Positions 1 to 8,902 are shown, numbered from the stretch's first letter. The stretch is 64,000 nt of DNA from Synechococcus sp. MEDNS5 (GCF_014279875.1 NZ_CP047952.1:1612001-1676000), one strand, 5' to 3'. The notes: generated by a model not told the origin, from the sequence alone. Made by a program: numbers and translations.

Positions 1-2
1 CG

Positions 3-650
3 ATTCGAGCCGAAAAAGCCGACAGCCTGTTCGATGCGGGCATCAGCGCCTGGGCCTGCAGCGGCACACCCGCCGACTGCATGAAACTGGCTCTATTCGA
101 ACTGATGGACACGGCGCCGGACCTGGTGCTGAGCGGCATCAATCACGGCCCGAATCTGGGGACCGATGTGTTCTGCTCCGGCACCGTGGCCGCGGCGATG
201 GAAGGAACCCTCGAGGGGCTGCCGTCGATGGCCATCAGCAGTGCCTGTTTCCAGTGGCGCGACTTCCAGGGTGCTGCCGCCCTGGCGGTGGAGGTGGCCA
301 CAGCCGCACTTCGTGATCAATGGCCTGAAAATCTGCTGCTCAACCTGAACATCCCCCCCTGCCGCCCTGAGGTGATGGGTCCTCTGCGCTGGACGCGCCT
401 GTCCATCCGCCGCTACGACGAGCAATTCAGCCCTCGCAAGGATCCGCGCGGCCGCACCTACTACTGGCTTGCAGGTGAAGTGGTGGAAGACCTGGAATCC
501 GGCGGGGATGGCCCGCGGGACTGGCCCACGGATGTGGCTCAGATTGAAGCCAACAGTCCGTCGCTCACACCAATCCAACCGGAGCTGTTCTGGCGTGGCC
601 CCCTCGGAGGCCTTCCCCGCTTAGAGCTCCACGGTCAGCGGGTTCGGTAG
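3..650 (+). CDS. surE: 5'-nucleotidase SurE (5' end outside window)
   Basis: SurE is a metal-dependent phosphatase that removes phosphate from nucleoside 5'-monophosphates (also acts as exopolyphosphatase in some bacteria). The reading frame is open from base 3, so the N-terminal part lies upstream of the window; about 215 residues are visible. The family signature [12 protein letters not shown] followed by [11 protein letters not shown] forms the nucleotide/metal site, although the N-terminal DD metal ligands are not in view. The stop overlaps the end of the convergent DUF3611 gene by 16 bases. It is the first of a rightward group whose next member, ribF, also handles nucleotide cofactors. 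Confidence 0.93.
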   Translation: MRAEKADSLFDAGISAWACSGTPADCMKLALFELMDTAPDLVLSGINHGPNLGTDVFCSGTVAAAMEGTLEGLPSMAISSACFQWRDFQGAAALAVEVATAALRDQWPENLLLNLNIPPCRPEVMGPLRWTRLSIRRYDEQFSPRKDPRGRTYYWLAGEVVEDLESGGDGPRDWPTDVAQIEANSPSLTPIQPELFWRGPLGGLPRLELHGQRVR

Positions 651-1195
651 ATCCGCTGCAGCAGCCAGAGCGAAAACAGCAATCCGATCAGGTGGGCGAA
701 CAACACCTGCGTATTGCTTAAGACAGAGAGCATCTCCAGCGAGGTGATCGCCAGGTTCTCAGCAGCACCCTGGCTGCCGATCGCAATTCCTGGAGTCTGC
801 GAGGAAGCCTGCACAAACAAGGCTCCAGCCAGCGACTGATAGCCAACCGCCGCCAGCACAAGCCCGAGGAGATCCGCAAAGATTCCACGCTTGATCAAAC
901 GGCTGGCTTCTGCGCGACTCGGGCGCACACCACTCGCGAGTGCACGCCCCAGGCGCACGATCAGCCAGCCTTGCCAAAGGCTGAACAGCAACACAAAGAA
1001 CGACAGGGTGGTCAGGGACAGGCCTGGACTCAGTCCCACCGCACGATCTGCATTCCTGGAGAGGCTGCCGCCGATGTTGTTGAAGAGCAGCACCCCGACC
1101 ACCACCACACCGAGGACGGTTTGGATCCAGAAGCGAATCCAGGCCGTCCGCTTCAGGCCAAGGGCCAGTAGCTGGAAATCGAGCCGGTCGGCCAT
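635..1195 (-). CDS. DUF3611 family membrane protein
   Basis: A 186-residue membrane protein of unknown function, resembling the DUF3611 family of cyanobacteria and plastids. Four hydrophobic segments are visible: about residues 22-42 ([17 protein letters not shown]), 58-80, 100-125 and near the C-terminus ([16 protein letters not shown]). I chose the ATG at 1195 (MADRLDFQ) over an in-frame start at 1273, because the longer form would run into ribF on the other strand. It is divergent from ribF and convergent with surE. No catalytic motif is seen. Confidence 0.75.
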   Translation of the reverse strand: MADRLDFQLLALGLKRTAWIRFWIQTVLGVVVVGVLLFNNIGGSLSRNADRAVGLSPGLSLTTLSFFVLLFSLWQGWLIVRLGRALASGVRPSRAEASRLIKRGIFADLLGLVLAAVGYQSLAGALFVQASSQTPGIAIGSQGAAENLAITSLEMLSVLSNTQVLFAHLIGLLFSLWLLQRIYRTR

Positions 1196-1242
1196 GCGGG
1201 CTTGGTCGTCTGTCGTCCAAACTTGCCACCAACCACCGCACT

Positions 1243-2181
1243 GTGCACGGCCCGTTGATCCCTCTCTGCTCACCTCAGCAGGCCCGCACGCCCACTGCGC
1301 TCGCCCTCGGCAGTTTTGATGGTCTCCATGCCGGGCACCGGCGTGTGATCGACGCCATCACCACAGACCCTGCAGGCGGGCATCCCACCGTGGTGAGTTT
1401 CTGGCCTCACCCTCGCGAGGTTCTGCACGGAGAGCCACGCCTGCGCCTGGATCTCCCGGATGAAAAGCTGCACCTGCTCGAACCCCTGGGGATTGAACAG
1501 CTGGTTCTGGTGCCCTTCACCAAGCAGCTGGCACAACTGAGCGCCGCCGACTTCGTGGATCAAGTGCTGCTGGCCACTCTGCAGGCGCGTCACATTGCCG
1601 TTGGGGCCAACTTCCGTTTCGGCCGCGGCCGAGAGGGCGACACCAACACCCTGGCCCGCCTGGCCTCAGCAGCTGGCGTGAAAGTCAGCGTCGTCCCGAT
1701 CCTGGAGGATGAGGAAGGGCGAATGAGCAGCAGCCGCATCCGCGCGGCGCTCAGCGCCGGAGATTTGCACAGAGCGGCCACGCTGCTGGGCCGTGCCTAT
1801 CGCTTCCAGGGAGAGGTGGTGCGCGGGCGGGGGCTGGGTCGCGGTTTGGGATGGCCGACGGCCAATCTGCAGGTGGATGGCCGCAAATTTCTGCCCGGGC
1901 TTGGGGTATACGCGGCCTGGGCTTGGGTGGATGGCCATGGCACGAGGCTGCCGGCGGTGATGAATCTCGGCCCCCAACCCACCGTTGACCCCGGATCCCC
2001 CTCCGCTGTGGAGGTGCATCTCCTCGATCTCGAAATGGAGCTCGTGGGCCGCTGGATCAGGGTGGAACCAGTTCAGCGTCTCCGCGGCCAGGAGCGGTTC
2101 TCCGGCCTGAAGGAACTCAGTGCCCAGATCGGACGTGATGCCGACGCAGCCAGAGAGACGCTCAACACTCAGGAGGGGTAA
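1243..2181 (+). CDS. ribF: Bifunctional riboflavin kinase / FMN adenylyltransferase
   Basis: Converts riboflavin to FMN and then FAD in the cytosol. The 312-residue length fits the bacterial bifunctional family. The N-terminal adenylyltransferase half shows the nucleotidyltransferase motif GSFDGLHAGHRRV (about residues 22-34) and later the MSSSRIR signature. The C-terminal kinase half has GRGLGRGLGWPTANL and the PAVMNLGPQPTV segment. The start is a GTG; no better ATG lies before the GSFDG motif. The 3' end overlaps a tiny convergent membrane-peptide ORF by 13 bases. Confidence 0.95.
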   Translation: MHGPLIPLCSPQQARTPTALALGSFDGLHAGHRRVIDAITTDPAGGHPTVVSFWPHPREVLHGEPRLRLDLPDEKLHLLEPLGIEQLVLVPFTKQLAQLSAADFVDQVLLATLQARHIAVGANFRFGRGREGDTNTLARLASAAGVKVSVVPILEDEEGRMSSSRIRAALSAGDLHRAATLLGRAYRFQGEVVRGRGLGRGLGWPTANLQVDGRKFLPGLGVYAAWAWVDGHGTRLPAVMNLGPQPTVDPGSPSAVEVHLLDLEMELVGRWIRVEPVQRLRGQERFSGLKELSAQIGRDADAARETLNTQEG

Positions 2182-2255
2182 GCGTTGGCCAAGCCCCAGA
2201 CGATGAAAACACCGATTCCTCCGAGCAAGATGATTCCCCACACCAGCACACTCAT
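2169..2255 (-). CDS. Tiny single-span membrane protein (28 aa), unrecognised
   Basis: A 28-residue ORF beginning MSVLVWGIILLGG and ending in AYPS. Almost the whole chain is one hydrophobic helix, as in the small subunits of photosystems or the cytochrome b6f complex, but I do not recognise it as any named subunit (PetG, PetL, PetM, PetN, PsbT and PsbM look different). A GGAGG sequence lies about 13 bases upstream of the ATG. A longer form starting at 2282 would add nine polar residues. It overlaps the 3' end of ribF on the other strand. Function unknown; existence rests on composition and the ribosome site. Confidence 0.5.
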   Translation of the reverse strand: MSVLVWGIILLGGIGVFIVWGLANAYPS

Positions 2256-2317
2256 GGTGCTGTCAGATCCTCCGTTCTCCATCGCCGCATCAGGCATGAG
2301 ATCCTGCCCAGAGTGCC

Positions 2318-3379
2318 ATGGAATCGATGCCTGTCGCCCCCAGCACTGATCCGCGTGTGGCAAGGCTGATCGATGCCAACCTCGATCGGGCCCGAGAGGG
2401 GCTGCGCGTGATCGAAGACTGGTGTCGGTTTGGACTCGATCGTCAGGACCTTGTGGTGCCACTGAAGGACTGGCGTCAACAGCTTGGTCAGCTGCATGAC
2501 GACGCTTACCGACAAGCCCGCTCCACCGCCACCGACGCTGCGGCTGGGTTGGGCCATCCGGCCCAGGACACCCGCAGCGACAGTGTTGCCATCGTGAAGG
2601 CCAACGCCAGCCGCGTCCAGGAGGCGCTGCGGGTGATTGAGGAGTTCGCCCGCACGGGTGATGCCGTTCTCGCCCGCACTGCGGCGTCGGTGCGCTACGC
2701 GCTTTACGACCATGAGGTGCGCATCCTCGAAGCCTGCGGGCACAACCGCCGCAGGCAACAGCTAGCGGACGCCAAGCTTTGCCTGATCACGAATCCCAGT
2801 GCCGACGACGACAGCCACCGGCTCGTGCGTCACGTGAACGCGGCCCTGGATTCAGGCGTCACCCTGGTGCAATACCGGCGCAAACACGGATCCGATGGCC
2901 TACGGCTTCAGGAGGCACAGCAACTGGCGCAGCTCTGCCGAGCGCACAATGCCCTGTTCATCGTGAATGACCGCATCGATCTCGCCCTGCTCGTGAATGC
3001 CGACGGTGTCCATCTCGGCCAGGAGGACCTGCCGCACGACGAGGCCCGTCGTCTTCTCGGCAACGAGAAGCTGATCGGACGCAGCACCCATGCGTTGGCG
3101 CAGCTGCTCCAGGCGCAACAGGAAGGGGCGGATTATGCAGGCGTAGGGCCGGTGTTCGCCACAGCCACCAAAGCCGATCGGCAACCCGCCGGTCTGAACT
3201 GGGTGAAGGAAGCTTGCGCAGCAGCCCGCATTCCCTGGTTCGCCATCGGCGGCATCACCGCCACAACCTTGCCCCAGGTGCTTGAGGCTGGCGCCAACCG
3301 GGTGGCTGTGGTGAGCGCGATCATGGCGTCCGACGATCCAGCGCTTGCCAGCCGGCAGCTGCTGGATCTGCTCATCTGA
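2318..3379 (+). CDS. thiE: Thiamine-phosphate synthase with cyanobacterial N-terminal domain
   Basis: Joins HMP-PP and the thiazole phosphate carboxylate to give thiamine phosphate. At 353 residues it is much longer than typical bacterial ThiE (about 210). An N-terminal domain of about 145 residues (ARLIDANLDRAREGLRVIED, later SRVQEALRVIEEF) precedes the TIM-barrel, as is usual in cyanobacterial ThiE. The barrel shows VTLVQYRRK, FIVNDRIDLAL, GVHLGQEDLP, GRSTHA and YAGVGPVFATATK. The gene for the sulfur carrier ThiS follows after 14 bases, probably in the same transcript. Confidence 0.95.
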   Translation: MESMPVAPSTDPRVARLIDANLDRAREGLRVIEDWCRFGLDRQDLVVPLKDWRQQLGQLHDDAYRQARSTATDAAAGLGHPAQDTRSDSVAIVKANASRVQEALRVIEEFARTGDAVLARTAASVRYALYDHEVRILEACGHNRRRQQLADAKLCLITNPSADDDSHRLVRHVNAALDSGVTLVQYRRKHGSDGLRLQEAQQLAQLCRAHNALFIVNDRIDLALLVNADGVHLGQEDLPHDEARRLLGNEKLIGRSTHALAQLLQAQQEGADYAGVGPVFATATKADRQPAGLNWVKEACAAARIPWFAIGGITATTLPQVLEAGANRVAVVSAIMASDDPALASRQLLDLLI

Positions 3380-3393
3380 ACCGTCGACCCGCC

Positions 3394-3600
3394 ATGCAAC
3401 TCACCGTGAATGGAGAGGCACGTGAGCTCAATGGAGCCCTCACCCATCTCGATCAGGTCATCGACGCCCTCGGCCATCACCCCAGGTTGGTGGTGGTGGA
3501 ATTCAATGGCCTGATCCTCACCCCTGAACGCTGGGGATCCCAACCCGTTCAGGACGGTGACAGCCTGGAGATCGTCACCATTGTGGGTGGTGGTTCCTAG
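3394..3600 (+). CDS. thiS: Thiamine biosynthesis sulfur carrier ThiS
   Basis: A 68-residue ubiquitin-fold carrier that brings sulfur, as a C-terminal thiocarboxylate, to the thiazole synthase ThiG. The N-terminus (MQLTVNGEARELN) and the C-terminal DGDSLEIVTIVGGG are typical. Unusually, a serine follows the glycines, so the translated end is GGGS rather than the GG needed for adenylation. Either the residue is removed or the activating enzyme accepts it. Directly downstream of thiE. Confidence 0.9.
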   Translation: MQLTVNGEARELNGALTHLDQVIDALGHHPRLVVVEFNGLILTPERWGSQPVQDGDSLEIVTIVGGGS

Positions 3601-3625
3601 GATCAACTCAGTTTTTTAGGTCGTT

Positions 3626-4600
3626 TTGGCCCATTCGCCGAATCGCTTCTCCAACCGTGCCATCCAGCGCTGGCTCTCGGGCCTGATGGTGCCAGTGCTG
3701 CTGGTGAGTCTTCTCCTGATCAATCCTCTTCCCAGTGATGCGGCCCGTGGCGGCCGGATCGGAGGCGGCAGCTTCCGGGCCCCAAGCATGCCCCGGAGCG
3801 GTGGCTACGGCGGTGGTGTCAGGGGGGGATACAACGGCGGCTACAACAGGGGCTACGGCGGCGGGTTCGGCTTCCCCTTCATCATTCCAATCTTCGGTTT
3901 CGGCGGCGGCGGACTGCTTGGATTTCTCGTTTTGATGGCGATTGTCGGGGTGGTGGTGAATGCAGTCCGTGGAGGTGGCGGACGTCCGGCGATCGGCGGT
4001 GGCGTTGGTGGTTACGACGGCCCTCGGGAAATCCCCATGGGTCCGGTATCGCTGATTCAACTGCAGATCGGCCTTCTGGCCAGCGCCAAGGATCTTCAGA
4101 CGGATCTCCGCGCGCTTGCCTCATCGGCCGACACCAATTCCTCCAGCGGCCTTCAGCGCGTGCTTCAGGACACCACCTTGGCCCTCTTGCGCCAGCCGGA
4201 TCTGTGGGTTTACGCCAATGCCGAATCCGGCAGCGTTCCCTTCAACGCGGCTGAATCCACCTTCAATCGCCTCTCCATGACCGAGCGCAGCAAACTGCGC
4301 GAAGAACTCACCACCAACGTGGGCGGAGTCAGGTCGAACGTTGAGACCATCGCGAGCCGCGGTGATGCCGACGCAACCAATGAATTCATCGTGGTGACGC
4401 TCCTGGTGGCCAGCCGTCGCCCCGTGACCCTCAAGAAAGCCGACAACGGTGAAGACCTGCGCGAATCCCTGCGCATTCTGGGTTCGACAGCCTCCAGCGA
4501 TCTCATCGCTCTCGAGGTGATCTGGCAACCCGATGGTGCTGGCGACGTCCTCAGCGCCGATGAGCTGGTGACGGCCTACCCCAACCTCCAACACCTCTGA
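3626..4600 (+). CDS. DUF1517 family membrane protein
   Basis: A 324-residue protein of the DUF1517 family, common in cyanobacteria and plastids and of unknown function. An N-terminal hydrophobic segment (about residues 20-37) ending in SDA looks like a signal peptide or anchor. A Gly/Arg/Ser-rich stretch follows (GGRIGGGSFRAPSMPRSGGY), then a second hydrophobic segment (about 85-115) and the soluble DUF1517 domain (about 130-324). The annotated start is TTG; an ATG about 22 codons later would shorten the signal region. No catalytic residues can be named. Confidence 0.75.
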   Translation: MAHSPNRFSNRAIQRWLSGLMVPVLLVSLLLINPLPSDAARGGRIGGGSFRAPSMPRSGGYGGGVRGGYNGGYNRGYGGGFGFPFIIPIFGFGGGGLLGFLVLMAIVGVVVNAVRGGGGRPAIGGGVGGYDGPREIPMGPVSLIQLQIGLLASAKDLQTDLRALASSADTNSSSGLQRVLQDTTLALLRQPDLWVYANAESGSVPFNAAESTFNRLSMTERSKLREELTTNVGGVRSNVETIASRGDADATNEFIVVTLLVASRRPVTLKKADNGEDLRESLRILGSTASSDLIALEVIWQPDGAGDVLSADELVTAYPNLQHL

Positions 4601-4730
4601 GCAGTTTTAAGAAAATCTTCCGCAGATTTGATGTCATGAAACGCGAAAAAAGCGTGTGGCATCGATAGGTTTAAATCACTAGTAGCGCATCAGTTCATTG
4701 GCCCCTGCATCCCGTCCAGATCCAAGATCA

Positions 4731-4865
4731 ATGCAGTGGCAGACGAACGGGGAGCTTGATCGCAACGATCTCTTCGAACTGGTGCGCACGCTCAGGGATG
4801 TTGAATCGCCCAACCACAGCAATGAGCTTTGGCGCCTGGGAACCAAGTACGACGAAGCCTCCTGA
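4731..4865 (+). CDS. Hypothetical small protein (44 aa)
   Basis: A 44-residue ORF starting MQWQTNGELDRND and ending KYDEAS. It is acidic and charged, with no membrane segment or known motif. Codon use resembles the neighbouring genes. It lies in a 545-base stretch that otherwise has no large gene. No strong ribosome site is visible, so the call is tentative. Confidence 0.4.
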   Translation: MQWQTNGELDRNDLFELVRTLRDVESPNHSNELWRLGTKYDEAS

Positions 4866-4966
4866 ACTGATTCCGGATCTCCAACCGTCCCTCTTGCCCG
4901 CTTGAGTGACGCGCTGCACCGTGCGATTGCTGCTTTTGCTGAATGTCGGCCCGAACTCCTTCATGG

Positions 4967-5113
4967 GTGAATTCCAGCGTGCTGATGGAGGCCCTCCAGC
5001 GCTATGAGCAAGATCTTCTACCCCGTTCATTGCGTCTCTGGGTGGAGGCCACGCTGGAACTGGATCCCGAGGAACCCGTTGCCAGCCTCCTGCCGCATCC
5101 GTTCACGGATTAA
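4967..5113 (+). CDS. Hypothetical small protein (48 aa)
   Basis: A 48-residue ORF starting at GTG (MNSSVLMEALQRYEQ) or at the ATG at 4985. The core ALQRYEQDLLPRSLRLWVEA looks like an amphipathic helix and the C-terminus is proline-rich. No domain is recognised. It ends 32 bases before the convergent larB stop. Confidence 0.4.
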   Translation: MNSSVLMEALQRYEQDLLPRSLRLWVEATLELDPEEPVASLLPHPFTD

Positions 5114-5145
5114 TTCTTCAGTCCGGACCGCTCAACACTGACCGC

Positions 5146-5811
5146 TCAGGATTGAGTGCCTCTGCCCTGAAGAATGCGCAAAGCGGCCATCGCTGCGCCG
5201 TAGCCATTGTCGATATTCACCACCGTGAGGCCAGGTGCGCAGCTCGCCAGCATGCCCTCGAGGGCGGCACGCCCACCGGCACTGACCCCATACCCCACGG
5301 ACACCGGCACTCCGATCACCGGTTGGGGCACCAACCCTGCCAACACCGTCGGCAGGGCTCCTTCCATCCCGGCGCAGGCAATCAACACATCCAAAGGCTG
5401 CAGCGATGGCAGCACCGCCAGGAGACGATGCAGGCCTGCCACGCCCACATCCAGCAGCATCTCGGTCGCCACACCATGCACCTGCAAGGCGAGTTCCGCT
5501 TCAGCAGCAACGCGTCGATCGCTTGTGCCGCCACTGAGCACACCCACCCTCACCCCCTTTGTTGCATTCGGGAACGATCCATCCGTGAGGCAGCCTGCAT
5601 CGCGATGCCATTGCACGGTCGGCAAGGCTTCCATCACCGCGGCTGCCTTGGCGGGGTTCACCCGGGTGACCAGCGCCAACTCCCCCGCAGCACGCATGCT
5701 GCGCAGGATGGCTGCAATCTGCTCGGCATTTTTGTGCTCGCCCCACACGGCCTCCACCATCCCCAGCCGCTCACGACGCTGAAGATCGAGACGGGCCTCG
5801 TCCGGCGTCAC
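5146..5811 (-). CDS. larB: Nickel pincer cofactor biosynthesis protein LarB
   Basis: LarB carboxylates and hydrolyses nicotinate adenine dinucleotide in the first step of nickel-pincer nucleotide synthesis, the cofactor of lactate racemase and related enzymes. The 221-residue protein has the AIR-carboxylase (PurE)-like C-terminal domain with GVLSGGTSDRRVAAEAE, ACAGMEGALPTVLAGL and GVPVSVGYG. The Cys/Met-containing AGMEGALP loop matches the family. The partner genes larC and larE are not in this window. The ATG overlaps the stop of the TIGR03792 gene, so the pair is probably co-transcribed with ispF and trmD. Confidence 0.88.
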   Translation of the reverse strand: MTPDEARLDLQRRERLGMVEAVWGEHKNAEQIAAILRSMRAAGELALVTRVNPAKAAAVMEALPTVQWHRDAGCLTDGSFPNATKGVRVGVLSGGTSDRRVAAEAELALQVHGVATEMLLDVGVAGLHRLLAVLPSLQPLDVLIACAGMEGALPTVLAGLVPQPVIGVPVSVGYGVSAGGRAALEGMLASCAPGLTVVNIDNGYGAAMAALRILQGRGTQS

Positions 5812-6263
5812 TGGGGGAGAAGTTCGCTTTCATACACCAGTGGGAAAGGATTCCCCTTGACCTGCCCCAAAGCCTGACGGGCGATCAGCTCGAACCGCTG
5901 CTGAACGGCCTCCACCTCCTCCTGAGGAATCGCCTTCCAGGCCTCCCGACTGCTCCAGCGGATCAACAGCATGCCCTCCTCGGTGCTGGGATCCCAAAGC
6001 AAATCGCGACCAAGAAACCCTTTCTGCTGAGCGAGCCAGGGCTCCCAGCTCCCCCGTTCAGCTTCCATCCAGGCATCCCGCGCCTGATCAGACACCTGAA
6101 TGCGCAGATATTCCACCACGGCAACGTCATCGCCTCCCCTGGGCTCAGCCAAAGCGGTATCGCGGAGATCGTCGTGCCCGGCCAACGCGATCACCAGAAC
6201 CAAGCAAGGTCCAGCCAGGCTAAACAGAGCGCGACGCAGCCGGATCAAAAGAATCGTGATCAT
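5808..6263 (-). CDS. TIGR03792 family protein
   Basis: A 151-residue protein resembling TIGR03792, a family restricted to cyanobacteria with no assigned function. The N-terminus carries one hydrophobic segment (about residues 8-28, [18 protein letters not shown]), consistent with a signal peptide or anchor. The conserved part ([20 protein letters not shown] through [10 protein letters not shown]) resembles an antibiotic-monooxygenase-like ferredoxin fold. It overlaps ispF upstream and larB downstream by four bases each. Confidence 0.75.
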   Translation of the reverse strand: MITILLIRLRRALFSLAGPCLVLVIALAGHDDLRDTALAEPRGGDDVAVVEYLRIQVSDQARDAWMEAERGSWEPWLAQQKGFLGRDLLWDPSTEEGMLLIRWSSREAWKAIPQEEVEAVQQRFELIARQALGQVKGNPFPLVYESELLPQ

Positions 6264-6742
6264 TGGCTCAGCAGGGCAACGGCATGACAGGCGATGCCCT
6301 CTTCGCGCCCTTCCGGACCGAGGCGTTCATTGGTGGTGGCCTTCACACCCACCTGGTCAGGAGCAATCCCCATCGCTGTGGCGATGGCCGTGCGCATGGC
6401 CTCGATGTGCGGTTTGAGCTTGGGGCGTTCAGCGATCACCACGGAATCCACATTCACCACCTGCCAGCCGCGCTGCTGGATCAGGACCACAACCTGGCGA
6501 AGCAGCTCCAGGCTGTCAGCCCCCTTCCACTGGGGATCCGTGGGCGGGAAATACAAACCGATGTCCCCAAGGGACAACGCCCCGAGGAGGGCATCCATGA
6601 TCGCGTGAACCAGAACATCGGCATCGCTATGGCCATCGAGCCCAACCCCGTCAGGGTGCTCAAGGCGCTGGCCGCCGAGAATCAGCGGCCTGCCGGCCAC
6701 CAGCCGATGGATGTCGTAACCGTTGCCGATGCGAAGCGTCAT
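6260..6742 (-). CDS. ispF: 2-C-methyl-D-erythritol 2,4-cyclodiphosphate synthase
   Basis: The fifth step of the MEP isoprenoid pathway: cyclises CDP-methylerythritol phosphate, releasing CMP. The 160-residue length is standard. The metal-binding GNGYDIHRL at the N-terminus, the [14 protein letters not shown] segment, and the [21 protein letters not shown] end are diagnostic. The start codon abuts the stop of trmD, so translation is probably coupled. Confidence 0.97.
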   Translation of the reverse strand: MTLRIGNGYDIHRLVAGRPLILGGQRLEHPDGVGLDGHSDADVLVHAIMDALLGALSLGDIGLYFPPTDPQWKGADSLELLRQVVVLIQQRGWQVVNVDSVVIAERPKLKPHIEAMRTAIATAMGIAPDQVGVKATTNERLGPEGREEGIACHAVALLSQ

Positions 6743-7471
6743 TCAGGCCCTGTTCTCTGATTCATTGTCAGTGCCGACGCGCTGCTGCCAGCGTTGCATC
6801 AGATCCGGTCGGCGCGCCGCCGTTCGCTGCTCCCGCTGCTGCTGACGCCAGCGGGCAATGGCACCGTGATCCCCGCTGCGCAACACCTCGGGCACCCCCA
6901 TCCCTCGAAACTCGGCTGGACGGGTGTAGTGCGGGTGCTCCAGCAGGCCATCGCTGTGGCTTTCCTCCACTAGCGATTCAGCGCTGCCGACCGTCCCCGG
7001 CAGCAGGCGCACCACACCGTTGATGATGGTCATGGCTGGCAACTCACCGCCGGTGAGCACAAAATCGCCGAGCGACACTTCCTCATCTGCGAGGGAGCGA
7101 ATGCGCTCGTCAAATCCCTCGTAATGGCCGCAGAGCAGCACGAGCTGATCATGATCAGTGGCCCAACGCTGCAGATCGGCTTGCTGCAACGGACGTCCCT
7201 GGGGCGTCATCAACAGCACCCGGCGGCGCCCGCAAACAGGAATCGCGTCGAAGGCCGCAAACACCGGCTCAGGCTTGAGCACCATCCCCGCGCCGCCGCC
7301 ATAGGGCTCATCGTCGACCTTGCGATAGCGATCGGTGGCGCGATCGCGCGGATTGTGGAGAACCAGCTCCGCGCGACCAGCGTTAAAAGCACGCCCGATC
7401 ACCCCCAGCTCGCCCAGAGGCGCGAAGGCCTGCGGAGCCAGGGTCACGACGTCCAGCCGGTACGGAGCCAT
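6743..7471 (-). CDS. trmD: tRNA (guanine-37-N1) methyltransferase TrmD
   Basis: Methylates G37 of tRNAs that read CNN codons, preventing frameshifts. The 242-residue protein has the SPOUT trefoil-knot residues: MTPQGRPLQQ, LLCGHYEGFDERI and VSLGDFVLTGGELPAM, plus the YTRPAEFRGMGVPEVL segment of the C-terminal domain. It is the middle gene of a leftward run from era to larB. Confidence 0.97.
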   Translation of the reverse strand: MAPYRLDVVTLAPQAFAPLGELGVIGRAFNAGRAELVLHNPRDRATDRYRKVDDEPYGGGAGMVLKPEPVFAAFDAIPVCGRRRVLLMTPQGRPLQQADLQRWATDHDQLVLLCGHYEGFDERIRSLADEEVSLGDFVLTGGELPAMTIINGVVRLLPGTVGSAESLVEESHSDGLLEHPHYTRPAEFRGMGVPEVLRSGDHGAIARWRQQQREQRTAARRPDLMQRWQQRVGTDNESENRA

Positions 7472-7477
7472 CGTTGA

Positions 7478-7939
7478 TCAGGGCTGGGGCGGTGACACGC
7501 GCCGAATCTCGGAGCAGAAACGGGCTTGAACGGGGGTTCCCTCCGCCGCCGTGGCAGTGGTGCTGCGCAACCGCAGGTTGGGCTTGATGAACCAGATGCG
7601 CTCAAGCACTCGGGTGTCGCCTTCCATCACCTCCAGTTCCACACTGGCGTCGGGACGGAACTGCCAGGCCCCCTGGCGTTGTGAGGCCTGCGAGCGCAGC
7701 ATCAACTCACCATTCGCTGCAAACAGAAGCTCACTGGACGCGCCATCCGCCGCCTCCACCGTGAGCGTCCAGGCTGAATCCTGGCGCGCCGCCTTCACCG
7801 TGACCTCACCACGGTCGCTGGCATGCCATTGGTCCTCGGCACCCTCCAGATCAAACCGACTGCGCAGACTCATCCAACGGCCTGCACACAACTGCAGAAA
7901 GGCTTCCAGATCGGCTGGGGGAAAAGCGGTTTCATCCAT
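7478..7939 (-). CDS. CpeS/CpcS-type phycobiliprotein lyase-like protein
   Basis: A 153-residue protein resembling the CpcS/CpeS family of chromophore lyases, which attach phycobilins to cysteines of phycobiliproteins. Family-like features are the LQLCAGRWMSLRSRFDL opening and the closing ERIWFIKPNLRLRSTT segment followed by ARFCSEIRRV. I chose the ATG at 7939 because GAGG lies eight bases upstream; an ATG at 7960 is alternative. It sits between era and trmD, not in a phycobilisome cluster, so its exact substrate cannot be inferred. Confidence 0.7.
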   Translation of the reverse strand: MDETAFPPADLEAFLQLCAGRWMSLRSRFDLEGAEDQWHASDRGEVTVKAARQDSAWTLTVEAADGASSELLFAANGELMLRSQASQRQGAWQFRPDASVELEVMEGDTRVLERIWFIKPNLRLRSTTATAAEGTPVQARFCSEIRRVSPPQP

Positions 7940-7963
7940 GGGTCCATCCTCGCAGGACATGGT

Positions 7964-8902
7964 TCAGCGGCCCTCTTCGGCGTACCCCAGCTCCGCCAGC
8001 CGCTGCGGCTTACTGCGCCAATCGGGGACCACCTTCACGAATAACTCCAGGTACACCGGACCATCAATCAGGGTTTGCATCTGCAAGCGCGCTCCCTGGC
8101 CGATGGTCTTGAGCATGGCGCCACCCTTTCCGATCAAAATTCCCTTCTGACTCTTGCGTTCCACAAGCACGGTGGCCAACACCGCAGTCCGGCCCGATCC
8201 CTTCCCTTTGGATGGCATCTCCTCCACCCTGTCGATGCTGACCGCAACACTGTGGGGCACCTCCTCCCGGGTAAGAAGCAGCACCTGCTCACGAATCAGT
8301 TCGGCCATCAACAGCCGTTCCGGCTGGTCACTGACCATCTCCGGCGGATAGAGCTGAGGGCCCTCCGGCATCAGGGCACTGACGGCCTGCACAAGCTCAG
8401 GGCAACCTTCACCCGTGAGCGCACAGCAATGGTGGATGGGCCACCCCGACTCCGCCAGCAGATCGCGGTAAGCAGCATCCGCCTCCGGTCGTCGCTCCGT
8501 GGGGACCTGATCCCATTTATTGAGCACAACCTGCACCGGCAGCCGTTGCTGGCGCAGGAGATTGACGATGAAGGCATCCCCTCTGCCCGGGGGTTCGCAT
8601 CCCTCAAGCAACAGAAGCACCTGGTCCACTTCACCAATGGCCGACCTGGCGCTCTGCACCAGGCGTTCTCCGAGCAGATGGTGGGGCTTGTGGATCCCCG
8701 GAGTATCCACCAGGATCAGTTGAGCCTCCGCTGTGGTGAGGATCGCGCGCAGGCGGTTGCGGGTTGTCTGGGCCACCGGAGACGTGATCGCCACCTTGTC
8801 GCCCACCAGCTGATTGACCAGCGTGGACTTACCGACATTGGGACGCCCGATCAGGGCCACAAAGCCGGAGCGGTGACCCTCCGCCAAAGGAGTGACTTGC
8901 AT
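7964..8902 (-). CDS. era: GTPase Era
   Basis: An essential GTPase that binds 16S rRNA and assists 30S subunit assembly. Domains: G domain with P-loop GRPNVGKSTLVNQ (about residue 17), DTPGIHKP, NKWD and the C-terminal KH domain (KGILIGKGGAMLKTIG). The start at 8902 (MQVTPLAEGHRS) gives 312 residues, normal for Era; an upstream in-frame start at 9037 would run into the divergent gene at 8975. First gene of the leftward run to larB. Confidence 0.95.
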   Translation of the reverse strand: MQVTPLAEGHRSGFVALIGRPNVGKSTLVNQLVGDKVAITSPVAQTTRNRLRAILTTAEAQLILVDTPGIHKPHHLLGERLVQSARSAIGEVDQVLLLLEGCEPPGRGDAFIVNLLRQQRLPVQVVLNKWDQVPTERRPEADAAYRDLLAESGWPIHHCCALTGEGCPELVQAVSALMPEGPQLYPPEMVSDQPERLLMAELIREQVLLLTREEVPHSVAVSIDRVEEMPSKGKGSGRTAVLATVLVERKSQKGILIGKGGAMLKTIGQGARLQMQTLIDGPVYLELFVKVVPDWRSKPQRLAELGYAEEGR

